Origin: Penium margaritaceum
Lineage: Eukaryota; Streptophyta; Zygnematophyceae; Desmidiales; Peniaceae
Length of the DNA stretch: 34,476 nt
Reading direction: 5' to 3'
NCBI GenBank assembly: GCA_023375785.1
Contig: SZWC01014987.1
Location: forward strand, 1-34,476
This document shows positions 1 to 10,672 of this stretch, piece after piece. A program made the position numbers and the translations under genes. The notes beneath the pieces are model-generated. The model was not told the DNA's origin and did no database searches. It saw only the letters and a list, made by a program, of their open reading frames with translations. Every line of letters begins with the position of its first letter. Position 1 is the stretch's first letter.

Positions 1-111
1 ATGATGTGTAACTGGAGTTAATGGAGTTAATGGAGTTTCTAAGTATTCCTTCAATTGTGCAATGTTGCATTTGGTTCAAGCTAACCTCTGAGGCTGATCC
101 TATTTCCAACA
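1..111 (+). repeat. 3' end of the 5' LTR (partial)
   Basis: It is 96% identical to 3966-4076 and ends in CA at 110-111. The window opens inside this LTR, so its TG start and promoter cannot be seen. The two copies differ at window positions 24, 55, 83 and 107 (first-copy numbering). Confidence 0.85.
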
Positions 112-113
112 TG

Positions 114-129
114 TGGTATGAGAGCCAGG
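114..129 (+). other. Primer binding site, initiator-Met-tRNA type
   Basis: TGGTATGAGAGCCAGG lies two bases after the LTR end. It differs at one position (G at 120 for C) from the common plant Copia primer binding site complementary to the 3' end of initiator Met tRNA. It is where minus-strand DNA synthesis would be primed, and it fixes the element's orientation as left to right. Confidence 0.85.
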
Positions 130-654
130 GGCCTACACGTCATTCTTGAATCTGCCTTTCAAGGGCTTGAGAGGAGTGCAAAACCTCAGCTTCGTGGCAT
201 CTCCCATTCTTGTGTTGGCAACAGTGACACCAACGATTCTCATCACATTAAGAGCTGCAGATTCACCCAAGGTGTCAAGAATATTCTACTTAACTCGCCT
301 CGCAAATTCAGATTAACAGCGTCACCATCTTTCTTCATCAGTTTTTACCTCCTCAACGCCATTCCAAAACACCAACAGCAGAAGCGGCAGAAGCAGCTAC
401 AGCTGCGGAAGAATCAATACCTTCTATGAGTCATCTTCTTTAACGGCATGTGCAGTTTTCTACACAACAATTAACCACTGCTGAAGTCTTTCCTTGTTTT
501 GTTTCTAGCAATTCAACTTGGCGGCCTTCAACAATCTCTGTGTTCGCAACGGCATCATAACTTGAAAAATAAGGGAAATCTACACGAGACTCGGCGGTGC
601 CTCTGATAAATGCTCGGTCTGAACCTCTACGGTACAATATCTCAACTGCAATAG
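130..654 (+). other. Untranslated leader of the LTR element
   Basis: This is unique-looking sequence between the primer binding site and the gag frame. A 103-codon open stretch (118-429) begins inside the primer binding site and shows no known domain. Stops follow in the gag frame, the last at 652-654. From about 655 the gag frame is Gln/His-rich, which could be its decayed N-terminus. I see no other feature. Confidence 0.5.
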
Positions 655-687
655 CAGTCTCAACACCAACGACAGCAACAGCACCAG

Positions 688-2301
688 ATGCAGCAAAAAA
701 CAGCAGAAGCACCGCACCGGATTCATCTACAAAGAATGGTGGAATCCTCAGCCACTTCATCAGGTTCCTCAATCACCTGTGATCAAGGGTCACCTTGCTC
801 TACATTTCCTGACTTTCATGAAATCTTCCATGAGACATTCAAGGTACCTGTCTTGAATGACCACGACTATGGCACCTACTAGACATGGACCTTTGACATG
901 AAGCTTCTATTCATGTCTATGTACCTATGGAAGGTTGTCTGCCCTGGACCCAATGATGTCCCTAACCCACAAGAAACCACACCTCAAGAAACATCACATT
1001 GGCGACAGCGCCAATCAGCTGCATACGCTGTGCTTGGCATGCACCTCTCGAACAACTTCAAAGTCCTACTCCAAGAGAACAATCCACAAGATGATCCCGC
1101 TGTTTCCTAGACCAACATCAAGGAATCTGTCCAAAAGGAGTCCATGGCCACGGCTAATGCTGCCTTGAAACAGTTTGTCGAATTTCAAATGGATCAAAAT
1201 GAGCATGTGGGCGACTTCATCCTCAAACTTGAAATCCTGCCTGAAAATCTTGAACGACTTGTTGTTAAACCTTGTGACCGACACATAGCCTCCAAACTCA
1301 TCTCTTCGATTCCTCCTTGACTACAAAGTGCAGTTGATTGGATACACACCATGAAGGAACTCCATCACAGGGCAGCCTCTCTGGAGATGAGCTCATTCTA
1401 ACTTCACATCAGCCAACTTCCTCTCTCCGTAGATGCTAAGGAGAAGCGCCTCACAGAAGAAAAACAGAGACTGTTGATTAAATACACTGTTTTTGACATC
1501 CCGCATCTGATCAATAGTCTCTTGTCTTAGGACAACATGCAAAGACAGAATGGAAGGATTCCATTGACTCCATCGTCTTCTCAAGTCAGCCCTGTGTGCT
1601 CACCAACACCCATGCTACAAACTGCCTCTGGCAGTGTTCCCATGTCCAAGCCCACATGCTGGAAGTGCAAGGAGGTAGGGCACGTATGTTATTTTTTTCC
1701 GCTCCTTGCACACAACTGGAAGCATCACCAACAGCAAAGTAGTCTCACAAACTCTGCCACAACTACACCACCTCACACACTATTCCCCGAGAGCCCTGCT
1801 TCCAGGGTCAGACGACTTGATCCAGCAACCTTTGCTACTGCACTCCTGACTCACACTGTGGAACCGACAATCACAACAACATCTTGTCTCCACCTGTATA
1901 TTGCTTGTCCAACTGCAGACTGGACTGTGACATCACACACTACTCCATCTCAGCATACCTCATGTCCCGTACCTATCTCTCTTGGTGCTTCTTACCCTGC
2001 CTCAGATTTCCTCTCTCCACTTCTCTCACCAGATGCGCCCCCAGCATCAGATTCCCTTGCCGCTTGTACATTCACACTCCGTCCACAGCTCTCCATGTGG
2101 CCATCCCTGCACACATGGCCTTCCCCTTTCCCCGTTTCTTCTGCTTCATTCTCGGCGCCCCCGGCTCCTCCAGGTTCTCGCAACCCATTTACATTCATTA
2201 CCCGTCCAATCCGTAGCGTGCTCTCACGGGGCACGCATGATTTCTCAGGTCGTCCACCTGACTTGGATACTTCTTCGATGTTTTGCGATCTGGTGCTATA
2301 A
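688..2301 (+). pseudogene. Copia-type gag polyprotein relic with zinc knuckle, five internal stops
   Basis: One plus-strand frame can be followed from 655 to the TAA at 2299-2301. It is interrupted by stops at 880-882 (TAG), 1108-1110 (TAG), 1318-1320 (TGA), 1399-1401 (TAA) and 1528-1530 (TAG), with no frameshift needed. The pieces in order resemble plant Copia gag: a segment at about 850-950 with the 'L..DY..W..DMK' pattern and a following LW; a Trp-led helix segment at about 1000-1090 (residues YAVLGMHLSNNFK); a segment at 1190-1317 ending LISSIPP; then a zinc knuckle at 1657-1701. The knuckle keeps Cys, Cys and His at CX2CX4H, but a Phe stands where the last Cys is normally found. After about 1700 the frame is Pro/Ser/Thr-rich without a recognisable protease. 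The first Met at 688 is a convenience; the true start is unknown. The family call is from pattern memory, not a search. Confidence 0.75.
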
Positions 2302-3965
2302 CCAAACTGCAGCTGGTGGTGGCACTGATGGCAGTGGTCCGACTCCACCCGTGAGCTGGCCGTGACAGTCGCGGGTGTGCTGTATGTGCAGCATCGGTGT
2401 CATCCCCATCGGTTCCCCTGGGGGGGAGAGGCTTCTGCACCACAGCGTCTTCTCTGACCTCCTCCCTGTTGTTCTAATCACGCTGTGCTCTTCTCTCGTA
2501 TCGCCTTGTTTCAATATACGTGCCTTTGTGCTATCCCTTTCTGTTTCCCTCTTGTTTCTTATCACAATCCTTGCTTTCTGCTTTGCTGCCACCTTGAATG
2601 CCTCCTCCTTCCTTTCCCTTTCGTGTCCTCTTGGGTCGTCTCTGTCCGTTCCCCCCATATGAGGCGTCGGAATGAACGCAGACAGTGCTGACCCCATGGT
2701 GCCCTCGACCCTCCTCTTCCGCTCCCCCCACATGAGGCGCTGGAGCGGAAGCGGGGGCTCTCGATGTCCATGTCCCTCTTGCCCTGTTTTTCTTTCCCTG
2801 TCACGCCTCTCGGCCTCTTCCTCTGCTGCTCTCTACGCTCACCACGCTCCTGTTCTTTTTTTATCTGCTTTTGTCGGCACTGTGACCACGTCTTTAGTTT
2901 TTGCGTCTCCTTTTGCATCACTCGCAGACGCCTGGCGCCTAGGTCCTTGCTTCACAACATCTCTTCCCTTGACTGTCTTGGTCTCCTTGACCTCCTTGAC
3001 CTGGCCGGACTTCTTCGACTCCTGTCCGTGGGTTGCTGAGGCTCGGTTTGCATGGGGGGGGAATTTTGACGGGCGTGCATTCCTGTGCCTCGCCCCCACT
3101 TTCTTGGTTCCGTTTTGTCGGGGGGCATTTTCCTATTGTACACCCATCTCCTGTGGAGATTGGGGTACAAGGCAGGGAATGTTGAAAAATGCACATCTTC
3201 CTCATCTGCTGATCCAATGGCATGGCTGGCACGCCTGCATTGTCATCTTGCCACCGTCCAAGCTTCAGCTTGATTCAACGGCCGGAACTGGAGAAATGTG
3301 CATAAGAAGAAAGTGACATACTTTGTGTCTCAACTTGGTGAAAGTGGCATGCTCTGTGTTGGAAGGGCTCGACACAAACGAAGTCGCACGAGAGGCGGTT
3401 GAGAAGTCACCACTCTCTCTCCCGCCCCTCTCGCTGATCATCATGCGTGATTTACGGAGGAGCGACAACCGTTGGGACAAGCACGGTTGCCGACCAATGA
3501 AACGAGTAAACGGTGGCTAGTGGGCCGGCTGGCAAGCAAGCAACAACCGGTCAAGTAACCGACAGACAGAGCGACGGATCGACGAAGCAAGACTGCTCTG
3601 GCAGATCGGGCCCCCGATGACCGTCGATCACACAGCAGGATCCAGCGCCCGTCGAGTGAAGGTTGACCGGTGTAACTTGCCACCTAGCGGAGTCCGGTCA
3701 GTCGGAGTGGCGAAGTCATGAGGCACAAGACTGACGAACAGTCTCTCCACCATTTCCTGTTATGTCTTGCATAGCTGTAGCTCCCACACAAGAATATAGC
3801 AGGAGGTAGATTCATTTGTAGATATCTTCTTGTGTACTGCAGCATTTCAGGCATACAGCATATCGTTGGAAAGCGCAGGAGATGCGCTAGTTGCCTGAGG
3901 CCTTGGTTAAAGCTCTTGAAGATCTGAGTGCGTGTATCCCCTGGTCAAAGATTTCAGCCGTGTGT
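2302..3965 (+). other. Non-coding 3' half of the LTR element and upstream part of the 3' LTR
   Basis: No pol domain motif is recognisable on either strand. The plus strand is pyrimidine-rich at 2440-3020, so the minus strand shows Lys/Arg/Glu-rich open stretches (2296-2832 and 2842-3099, same frame, with stops at 2833-2835 and 2839-2841) that match nothing I know. A direct repeat of about 22 bp (2645-2666 and 2718-2739, CCCCCCAYATGAGGCG core) lies within it. A purine-rich tract near 3799-3810 could be a polypurine tract, but the 3' LTR start cannot be fixed because the matching 5' LTR start is outside the window. Confidence 0.5.
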
Positions 3966-4076
3966 ATGATGTGTAACTGGAGTTAATGAAGTTAATGGAG
4001 TTTCTAAGTATTCCTTCAACTGTGCAATGTTGCATTTGGTTCAAGCTGACCTCTGAGGCTGATCCTATTTCAAACA
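3966..4076 (+). repeat. 3' LTR, terminal portion
   Basis: This is the direct-repeat partner of 1-111, ending CA at 4075-4076. The base after it begins the 16-bp array with TATGT (4077-4081), the predicted target-site duplication if the element inserted into that array. The LTR extends further left than 3966 by an unknown amount. Confidence 0.85.
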
Positions 4077-5322
4077 TATGTAAAATGAAAAATATGTCGC
4101 ATTACAACTATGTAAAATGACACATATAAAAAATGAAAAATGTGTCAAATGACAAATATGTGAAATGACAAACATGTAAAATGACGAATATGTAAAATGA
4201 AAAATATGTTAAATGAGAATTTGTAAAATGCAAAATATGTAAAATGACAAAGATTTAAAGCTACAAATATGTAAAATGACAAAAATGTAAAATTGAAAAT
4301 TTCTAAAGTGAAAAACATATAAAATGACAAATATATAGAATGACAGATATGGGAAATGATAAATATAATATAATGACAACTATATAAAATGACATCAATG
4401 TACAATTAAAAATATGTAAAATGACAAATATGTAAAGTAACAAATATGAAAAATGCAAAACATGTGAAATGACAGATATTTTAAATGACAAATATGGAAG
4501 ATCACAAGTATGTCAAATGACAAATATGTAAAATGTCAAGTATGTAAACTAACAAATATGTTAAATGACAAATATGTAAAATAAAGAATATGTAAAATGA
4601 CAAATATGTTAAATGATAAATGTGTAAAACGACAATCACGTCAAATGACAAATATGTAAAATGAAAAATATGTAGAATGAATATATGTCAAATGACAACT
4701 ATATAAAATGAAAAGTATTTAAAATGAAAAATATTTAAAATTACGAATATTTAAAATGATCAAAAGCTAAAATAACAAATATGAAAATGTTCAAATATAT
4801 AAAACGAAATAATGTCAAATGAAATTTTTTGTAAGTGTGAAATGTGTAAAATGACAAATGTGTAAAACGACAAATATGTGCAGTGACAAATATGTAAAAT
4901 GACAATCATGTCAAATGACAAATAAATAAAATAAAAAAAATGTAAAACGACAAATAGGTCGAATGAAAAATGTGTGAAATAACAAATATGTAAAATGACA
5001 AATACTTGAAATGACAAATATATAAAATGACAAATATGTAAAATGACAAATATGTAAAATTTCAAATATGTAAAATGACAAATATGTAAAATGAAAAACA
5101 TGGAAAATGACAAATATGTAAAATGACATGTATGAAAGATGAAAACCACGTAAAACGACAAATATTTAAAATCATAAATATGTAGAATGACAAATGTGTA
5201 AACTGAAGAATATTTAAAATGACAAATATGTAAAATGACAAGTATATAACATGAAAAATATGTGAAATGGCAAATATGTAAAATGACAAATATGTAAAAT
5301 GACAAATATGTAAAAATATAAG

Positions 5323-5558
5323 TATGTAAAATGACAAATATGTAAAATGAAGAATATGTAAAATGACATATATGTAAAATTACAAATATTTAAAATGAAA
5401 AATATAAAAAATGAAAATACCTAAAATGACATATATGTAAAATGACAAATATGTAAAATGAAGAATATGTAAAATGACATATATGTAAAATTACAAATAT
5501 TTAAAATGAAAAATATAAAAAATGAAAATACCTAAAATGACATATATGTAAAATGACA
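5323..5558. repeat. 111-bp tandem duplication inside the 16-bp array
   Basis: Bases from about 5323 recur at an offset of 111 with near identity up to about 5558. The shared sequence includes irregular monomers (AAAATTACAAATATTT, AATACCTAAAATGACA), which shows copying rather than independent repeats. The length is seven monomers minus one base. Confidence 0.85.
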
Positions 5559-5645
5559 GATATTTAAAAATACAAGTACATATAATGAAAAATATGTAAA
5601 ATAACAAATATGTAAAATGAAAAATATATAAAATTAATACTATGT

Positions 5646-5889
5646 AAAATGACAAATATGTAACATGAAAAAGGTTTAAAAATAAAAATACGTAAAATGC
5701 CAACTACTTAAAATCTGAAATAAAGATAATGACAAACATGTTAACCGTCAAATATTTAAAATGACAAATATGTAACATGAAAAAGGTTTAAAAATAAAAA
5801 TACGTAAAATGCCAACTACTTAAAATCTGAAATAAAGATAATGACAAACATGTTAACCGTCAAATATTTAAAATGACAAATATGTAAAA
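5646..5889. repeat. 112-bp tandem duplication inside the 16-bp array
   Basis: An irregular block containing CATGAAAAAGGTTTAAAAAT and TGTTAACCGTCAAATATT is present twice at an offset of exactly 112 bp (seven 16-bp monomers), with the start of a third copy. The copies look identical, so the event is younger than the surrounding array. Confidence 0.9.
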
Positions 5890-6096
5890 TGATGTATGTA
5901 TAAATGACAAAGATGTGAAATGACAAATTCAAAAACTATCAAATATATAAAATAACAAATATGGAAAATGACAAATATATAAAATGACAAAAATGTAACA
6001 TGATAAATATGTCTTTTGACAAATATGTAATATGAAAAACATATAAAATGGCAAAAATATCAAATGACAAATGTTAAAAATGAAAAAAATGTTAAA

Positions 6097-6687
6097 TAAA
6101 AAGGCAAAAGGCAAAAGGCAAAAGGCAAAAGGAAAAAGGCAAGAGACGAAAGGCAAGAGGCAAAAGGCAAAAGGAAATAGGCAAAAGGTAAAAGGTAATA
6201 GGCATAATGCAAAAGACAAAAGGCAAAAGGCAAAAGGCAAAAGGAAAAAGGCAAGAGACGAAAGGCAAGAGGCAAAAGGCAAAAGGAAATAGGCAAAAGG
6301 TAAAAGGTAATAGGCATAATGCAAAAGACAAAAGGCAAAAGGCAAAGAGCAAAAATGCAAAACCAATGGGGCAAAAGGTAAGAGGTAAAAGGCAAAAAGC
6401 AAGATTCTCAAGGCAAAAGGAAAAATGCAAACCGCAAAAGGCAAAAGGAAAAAGGAAAATGCAAAAGTAAAAATTCAAATGGCAAGTGGCAAAAGGAAAA
6501 ATGACAAAACCAAAAGGCAAAACGCAAAATCCAGATCGCAAAAGGAAAAATGACAAAAGCAAAAGGCAAAAGGCAAAGGGAAAAAGGCAAAAGGAAAAAG
6601 GCAAAAGGCAACAGGCAAAAGGCAAAAGGCAAGAGGCAAAAGGCAAAAGGCAATAGTCAAAAGTCAAGACGCAAAAGGCAAAAGGAC
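6097..6687. repeat. Left edge of heptamer satellite with superunit landmarks L1-L2
   Basis: Degenerate heptamers. A 112-bp duplication (16 monomers) covers about 6103-6346, marked by GCAAGAGACG at 6139 and 6251. Landmark L1 (AAAAATGCAAAACCAATGGG) is at 6351 and L2 (CAATAGTCAAAAGTCAAG) at about 6651. The single-copy relative of the later 49-bp HOR lies between them at about 6490-6560. Confidence 0.85.
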
Positions 6688-8470
6688 AAAGGCAAAAGGC
6701 AAAAGGGAAAAGGGAATAAGCAAAAGGCAAAACGAAAAAGGCAAAACGCAAAAGGCAAAAGGCAAAAGGGAAAAGGGAATAAGCAAAAGGCAAAACGAAA
6801 AAGGCAAAACGCAAAAGGCAAAAGGCAAAAGGGAAAAGGGAATAAGCAAAAGGCAAAACGAAAAAGGCAAAACGCAAAAGGCAAAAGGCAAAAGGGAAAA
6901 GGGAATAAGCAAAAGGCAAAACGAAAAAGGCAAAACGCAAAAGGCAAAAGGCAAAAGGGAAAAGGGAATAAGCAAAAGGCAAAACGAAAAAGGCAAAACG
7001 CAAAAGGCAAAAGGCAAAAGGGAAAAGGGAATAAGCAAAAGGCAAAACGAAAAAGGCAAAACGCAAAAGGCAAAAGGCAAAAGGGAAAAGGGAATAAGCA
7101 AAAGGCAAAACGAAAAAGGCAAAACGCAAAAGGCAAAAGGCAAAAGGGAAAAGGGAATAAGCAAAAGGCAAAACGAAAAAGGCAAAACGCAAAAGGCAAA
7201 AGGCAAAAGGGAAAAGGGAATAAGCAAAAGGCAAAACGAAAAAGGCAAAACGCAAAAGGCAAAAGGCAAAAGGGAAAAGGGAATAAGCAAAAGGCAAAAC
7301 GAAAAAGGCAAAACGCAAAAGGCAAAAGGCAAAAGGGAAAAGGGAATAAGCAAAAGGCAAAACGAAAAAGGCAAAACGCAAAAGGCAAAAGGCAAAAGGG
7401 AAAAGGGAATAAGCAAAAGGCAAAACGAAAAAGGCAAAACGCAAAAGGCAAAAGGCAAAAGGGAAAAGGGAATAAGCAAAAGGCAAAACGAAAAAGGCAA
7501 AACGCAAAAGGCAAAAGGCAAAAGGGAAAAGGGAATAAGCAAAAGGCAAAACGAAAAAGGCAAAACGCAAAAGGCAAAAGGCAAAAGGGAAAAGGGAATA
7601 AGCAAAAGGCAAAACGAAAAAGGCAAAACGCAAAAGGCAAAAGGCAAAAGGGAAAAGGGAATAAGCAAAAGGCAAAACGAAAAAGGCAAAACGCAAAAGG
7701 CAAAAGGCAAAAGGGAAAAGGGAATAAGCAAAAGGCAAAACGAAAAAGGCAAAACGCAAAAGGCAAAAGGCAAAAGGGAAAAGGGAATAAGCAAAAGGCA
7801 AAACGAAAAAGGCAAAACGCAAAAGGCAAAAGGCAAAAGGGAAAAGGGAATAAGCAAAAGGCAAAACGAAAAAGGCAAAACGCAAAAGGCAAAAGGCAAA
7901 AGGGAAAAGGGAATAAGCAAAAGGCAAAACGAAAAAGGCAAAACGCAAAAGGCAAAAGGCAAAAGGGAAAAGGGAATAAGCAAAAGGCAAAACGAAAAAG
8001 GCAAAACGCAAAAGGCAAAAGGCAAAAGGGAAAAGGGAATAAGCAAAAGGCAAAACGAAAAAGGCAAAACGCAAAAGGCAAAAGGCAAAAGGGAAAAGGG
8101 AATAAGCAAAAGGCAAAACGAAAAAGGCAAAACGCAAAAGGCAAAAGGCAAAAGGGAAAAGGGAATAAGCAAAAGGCAAAACGAAAAAGGCAAAACGCAA
8201 AAGGCAAAAGGCAAAAGGGAAAAGGGAATAAGCAAAAGGCAAAACGAAAAAGGCAAAACGCAAAAGGCAAAAGGCAAAAGGGAAAAGGGAATAAGCAAAA
8301 GGCAAAACGAAAAAGGCAAAACGCAAAAGGCAAAAGGCAAAAGGGAAAAGGGAATAAGCAAAAGGCAAAACGAAAAAGGCAAAACGCAAAAGGCAAAAGG
8401 CAAAAGGGAAAAGGGAATAAGCAAAAGGCAAAACGAAAAAGGCAAAACGCAAAAGGCAAAAGGCAAAAGG
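6688..8470. repeat. 63-bp higher-order repeat array, 28 copies
   Basis: The unit is nine heptamers and carries the diagnostic variant GGGAATAAG, found from 6712 to 8413 at exact 63-base steps, giving 28 units plus a partial one. I found no difference between copies. Because 63 is divisible by 3, each frame gives a perfect 21-residue repeat, which explains the 600-780-codon open frames here. The unit closely resembles superunit sequence just upstream of L5 (for example 29695-29740). Confidence 0.97.
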
Positions 8471-9913
8471 TCAAATGCAAAAGACAAAAGGCAAAAGGCA
8501 AAAGACAAAAGGAAAAAGGCAAAAAGCAAAAGGCCAAAGGCAAAAGGTAAAAGGAAAAAGGCAAAAGGCAAAAGGAAAAAGGCAAAAGGCAAAAGGCAAA
8601 AGGCAAAAGGAAAAAGGCAAAAATCAAAAGGCAAAAGGCAAAAGGTCAAATGCAAAAGACAAAAGGCAAAAGACAAAAGGCAAGCGGCTAAAAGCAAAAG
8701 GCAAAAGGAAAAAGGCAAGGGGAAAAAGGCAAAAGGCAAAAGGCAAAAGTCAAAAGGCAAGAGGTAAAAGGCAAAAGGCAAGAGGCAAGAGGCAAAAAGG
8801 TAAAGGGTAAAAGGCAAAAGGCAAAACACAAAATGCAAAAGTCAAGAGGCAAAAGGCAAAAAGCAAAAGGAAAAATGCAAAAAGCAAAAGGCAAAAGGCA
8901 AAAGGCAAAAGGCAAACAGGAAGATCCACAAGGCGAAATGCAGAAGGCAAAAGGAAAAAGGCAAAAGCCAAAAGGAAAAAGGCAAAAGGCAAGAGTCAAA
9001 AGGGTAAAGGCGAGAGGCAAAAGGAAAAAGGCAAAAGGCAAAAGGCAAAAGGAAAAAGGAAAAAGGCAAGAGACAAAAGGCAAGAGGCAAATGGCAAAAG
9101 GAAATAGGCAAAAGGTAATAGGTAATAGGCAAAAGGCAAAAGACAAAAGGCAAAAGGCAAAGGGCAAAAATGCAAAACAAAAGGGGCAAAAGGCAAGAGG
9201 CAAAGGAAAAAAGCAAGATTCAAAAGGCAAAAGGGAAAATGCAAAACGCAAACAGCAAAAGGCAAAAGGTAAAATGCAAAAGGAAAAAGGCAAAAGCCAG
9301 ATGGCAAAAGGAAAAACGACAAAAGCAAAAGGCAAAAGGCAAAGGGAAAAAAGCAAAAGGCAAAAGGTAAAATGCAAAAGGAAAAAGGCAAAAGCCAGAT
9401 GGCAAAAGGAAAAACGACAAAAGCAAAAGGCAAAAGGCAAAGGGAAAAAAGCAAAAGGCAAAAGGTAAAAGGCAAAAGGCAAAAGGCAAAAGGCAATAGT
9501 CAAAAGTCAAGAGGCAAAAGGCAAAAGGACAAAGGAAAATGGCAAAGGGCAAGAGGCAAAAGGAGAAAGGCAAAAGGAAAATGGCATAAGGCAAAAGGAA
9601 AAGGCAAAAGGCAAAAGGCAAAAAGAAAAAGGCAAAAGGCAAACGGCAAAAGGCAAAAGGCAAATGACAAAAGGCAAAAGGCAAAAGCCAAAAGGCAAAG
9701 GGAAAAAGGCAAAAGGCAATAGGCAAAAGGCAAAACGAAAAAGGCCAAACGCAAAAGGCAAAAGGCAAAAGGCTGAAGGCAAGAGTCAAAACGCAAAAGG
9801 AAAAACGCAAAAGGTAAAAGGCAAAAGGCACAAGGCAAAACGCAGAAGGCAAAAGGCAAAAGGCAAATGGAAAAAGGAAAAAGGCAAGAGGCAAATGGCA
9901 AAAGGGAAAAGGC
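8471..9913. repeat. Degenerate heptamers with superunit landmarks L0, L1, L2, L5
   Basis: L0 (CACAAAATGC) is at 8827, L1 (variant AAAAATGCAAAACAAAAGGG) at 9166, L2 at about 9493 and L5 (GGCTGAAGGCAAGAGTC) at 9771. A 98-bp duplication (14 monomers) runs from about 9256 to 9472, marked by GGTAAAATGC at 9268 and 9366. The spacing and order match the stretch at 12.0-13.5 kb, except that L3 and L4 are missing. Confidence 0.85.
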
Positions 9914-10672
9914 AAAAGGCAAAGGGCAAAGGGCAAAGGCAAAAGGGAAAAAGGCAAAGGGCAAAGGGCAAAGGCAAAAGGGAAAAAGGCAAAGGGCAAA
10001 GGGCAAAGGCAAAAGGGAAAAAGGCAAAGGGCAAAGGGCAAAGGCAAAAGGGAAAAAGGCAAAGGGCAAAGGGCAAAGGCAAAAGGGAAAAAGGCAAAGG
10101 GCAAAGGGCAAAGGCAAAAGGGAAAAAGGCAAAGGGCAAAGGGCAAAGGCAAAAGGGAAAAAGGCAAAGGGCAAAGGGCAAAGGCAAAAGGGAAAAAGGC
10201 AAAGGGCAAAGGGCAAAGGCAAAAGGGAAAAAGGCAAAGGGCAAAGGGCAAAGGCAAAAGGGAAAAAGGCAAAGGGCAAAGGGCAAAGGCAAAAGGGAAA
10301 AAGGCAAAGGGCAAAGGGCAAAGGCAAAAGGGAAAAAGGCAAAGGGCAAAGGGCAAAGGCAAAAGGGAAAAAGGCAAAGGGCAAAGGGCAAAGGCAAAAG
10401 GGAAAAAGGCAAAGGGCAAAGGGCAAAGGCAAAAGGGAAAAAGGCAAAGGGCAAAGGGCAAAGGCAAAAGGGAAAAAGGCAAAGGGCAAAGGGCAAAGGC
10501 AAAAGGGAAAAAGGCAAAGGGCAAAGGGCAAAGGCAAAAGGGAAAAAGGCAAAGGGCAAAGGGCAAAGGCAAAAGGGAAAAAGGCAAAGGGCAAAGGGCA
10601 AAGGCAAAAGGGAAAAAGGCAAAGGGCAAAGGGCAAAGGCAAAAGGGAAAAAGGCAAAGGGCAAAGGGCAAA
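9914..10672. repeat. 35-bp higher-order repeat array, 21 copies
   Basis: The string GGGAAAAAGGC recurs from 9945 to 10645 in exact 35-base steps (21 landmarks). Each unit has two AAAGGGC, one 6-bp AAAGGC, one AAAAGGG and one 8-bp AAAAAGGC monomer, so a one-base loss and a one-base gain cancel and keep the 7-bp register. The copies appear identical. Confidence 0.97.

Larger units (their letters stand above)
1..4076 (+). mobile_element. LTR retrotransposon, Copia-like, gag-only and decayed (left end cut by window)
   Basis: The first 111 bases recur at 3966-4076 in direct orientation with a constant offset of 3965 and 4 differences (three transitions, one transversion). Both copies end in CA, the usual LTR end. 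The first copy is followed two bases later by a tRNA-type primer binding site, and a Copia-type gag relic lies inside on the plus strand. I recognise no protease, integrase, reverse transcriptase or RNase H motif before the 3' LTR, and the distance between equivalent LTR points (about 4 kb) leaves little room for pol. This fits a non-autonomous gag-only element (the TR-GAG type known in plants) or an internally deleted Copia element. The 5' LTR start lies left of the window, so total length and LTR length are unknown. The element abuts a 16-bp tandem array on its right. Confidence 0.85.
4077..6096. repeat. 16-bp tandem array, consensus AAATATGTAAAATGAC
   Basis: About 126 head-to-tail monomers of roughly 16 bp, AT-rich and degenerate, with one- or two-base length changes. 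The commonest form is AAATATGTAAAATGAC. Minus-strand open frames (for example 4760-5305) read as a 16-residue Phe/Ile/His/Cys repeat, which is simply three 16-bp monomers translated, so they are not genes. Divergence between neighbours is high except in two recent duplications of about seven monomers. The array ends in a run of degenerate monomers, and the heptamer satellite begins at about 6097. Confidence 0.9.

Noticed and set aside
1702..2301. Protease domain after the gag zinc knuckle
   Set aside because: The frame is Ser/Thr/Pro-rich and shows no convincing Asp-Ser/Thr-Gly active-site motif.
2672..3316. 214-codon plus-strand open frame as a host gene
   Set aside because: No recognisable domain, biased by the pyrimidine-rich strand, and it lies inside the LTR element.
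3780..3965. Exact start of the 3' LTR and its polypurine tract
   Set aside because: Several TG dinucleotides and one purine run (3799-3810) are possible, but the matching 5' LTR start is outside the window, so none can be chosen.
4760..5305. Minus-strand 181-codon frame rich in Phe, Ile, His and Cys, like a membrane protein
   Set aside because: It is the 16-bp monomer read three times per 48 bases; similar frames occur in other phases along the array.
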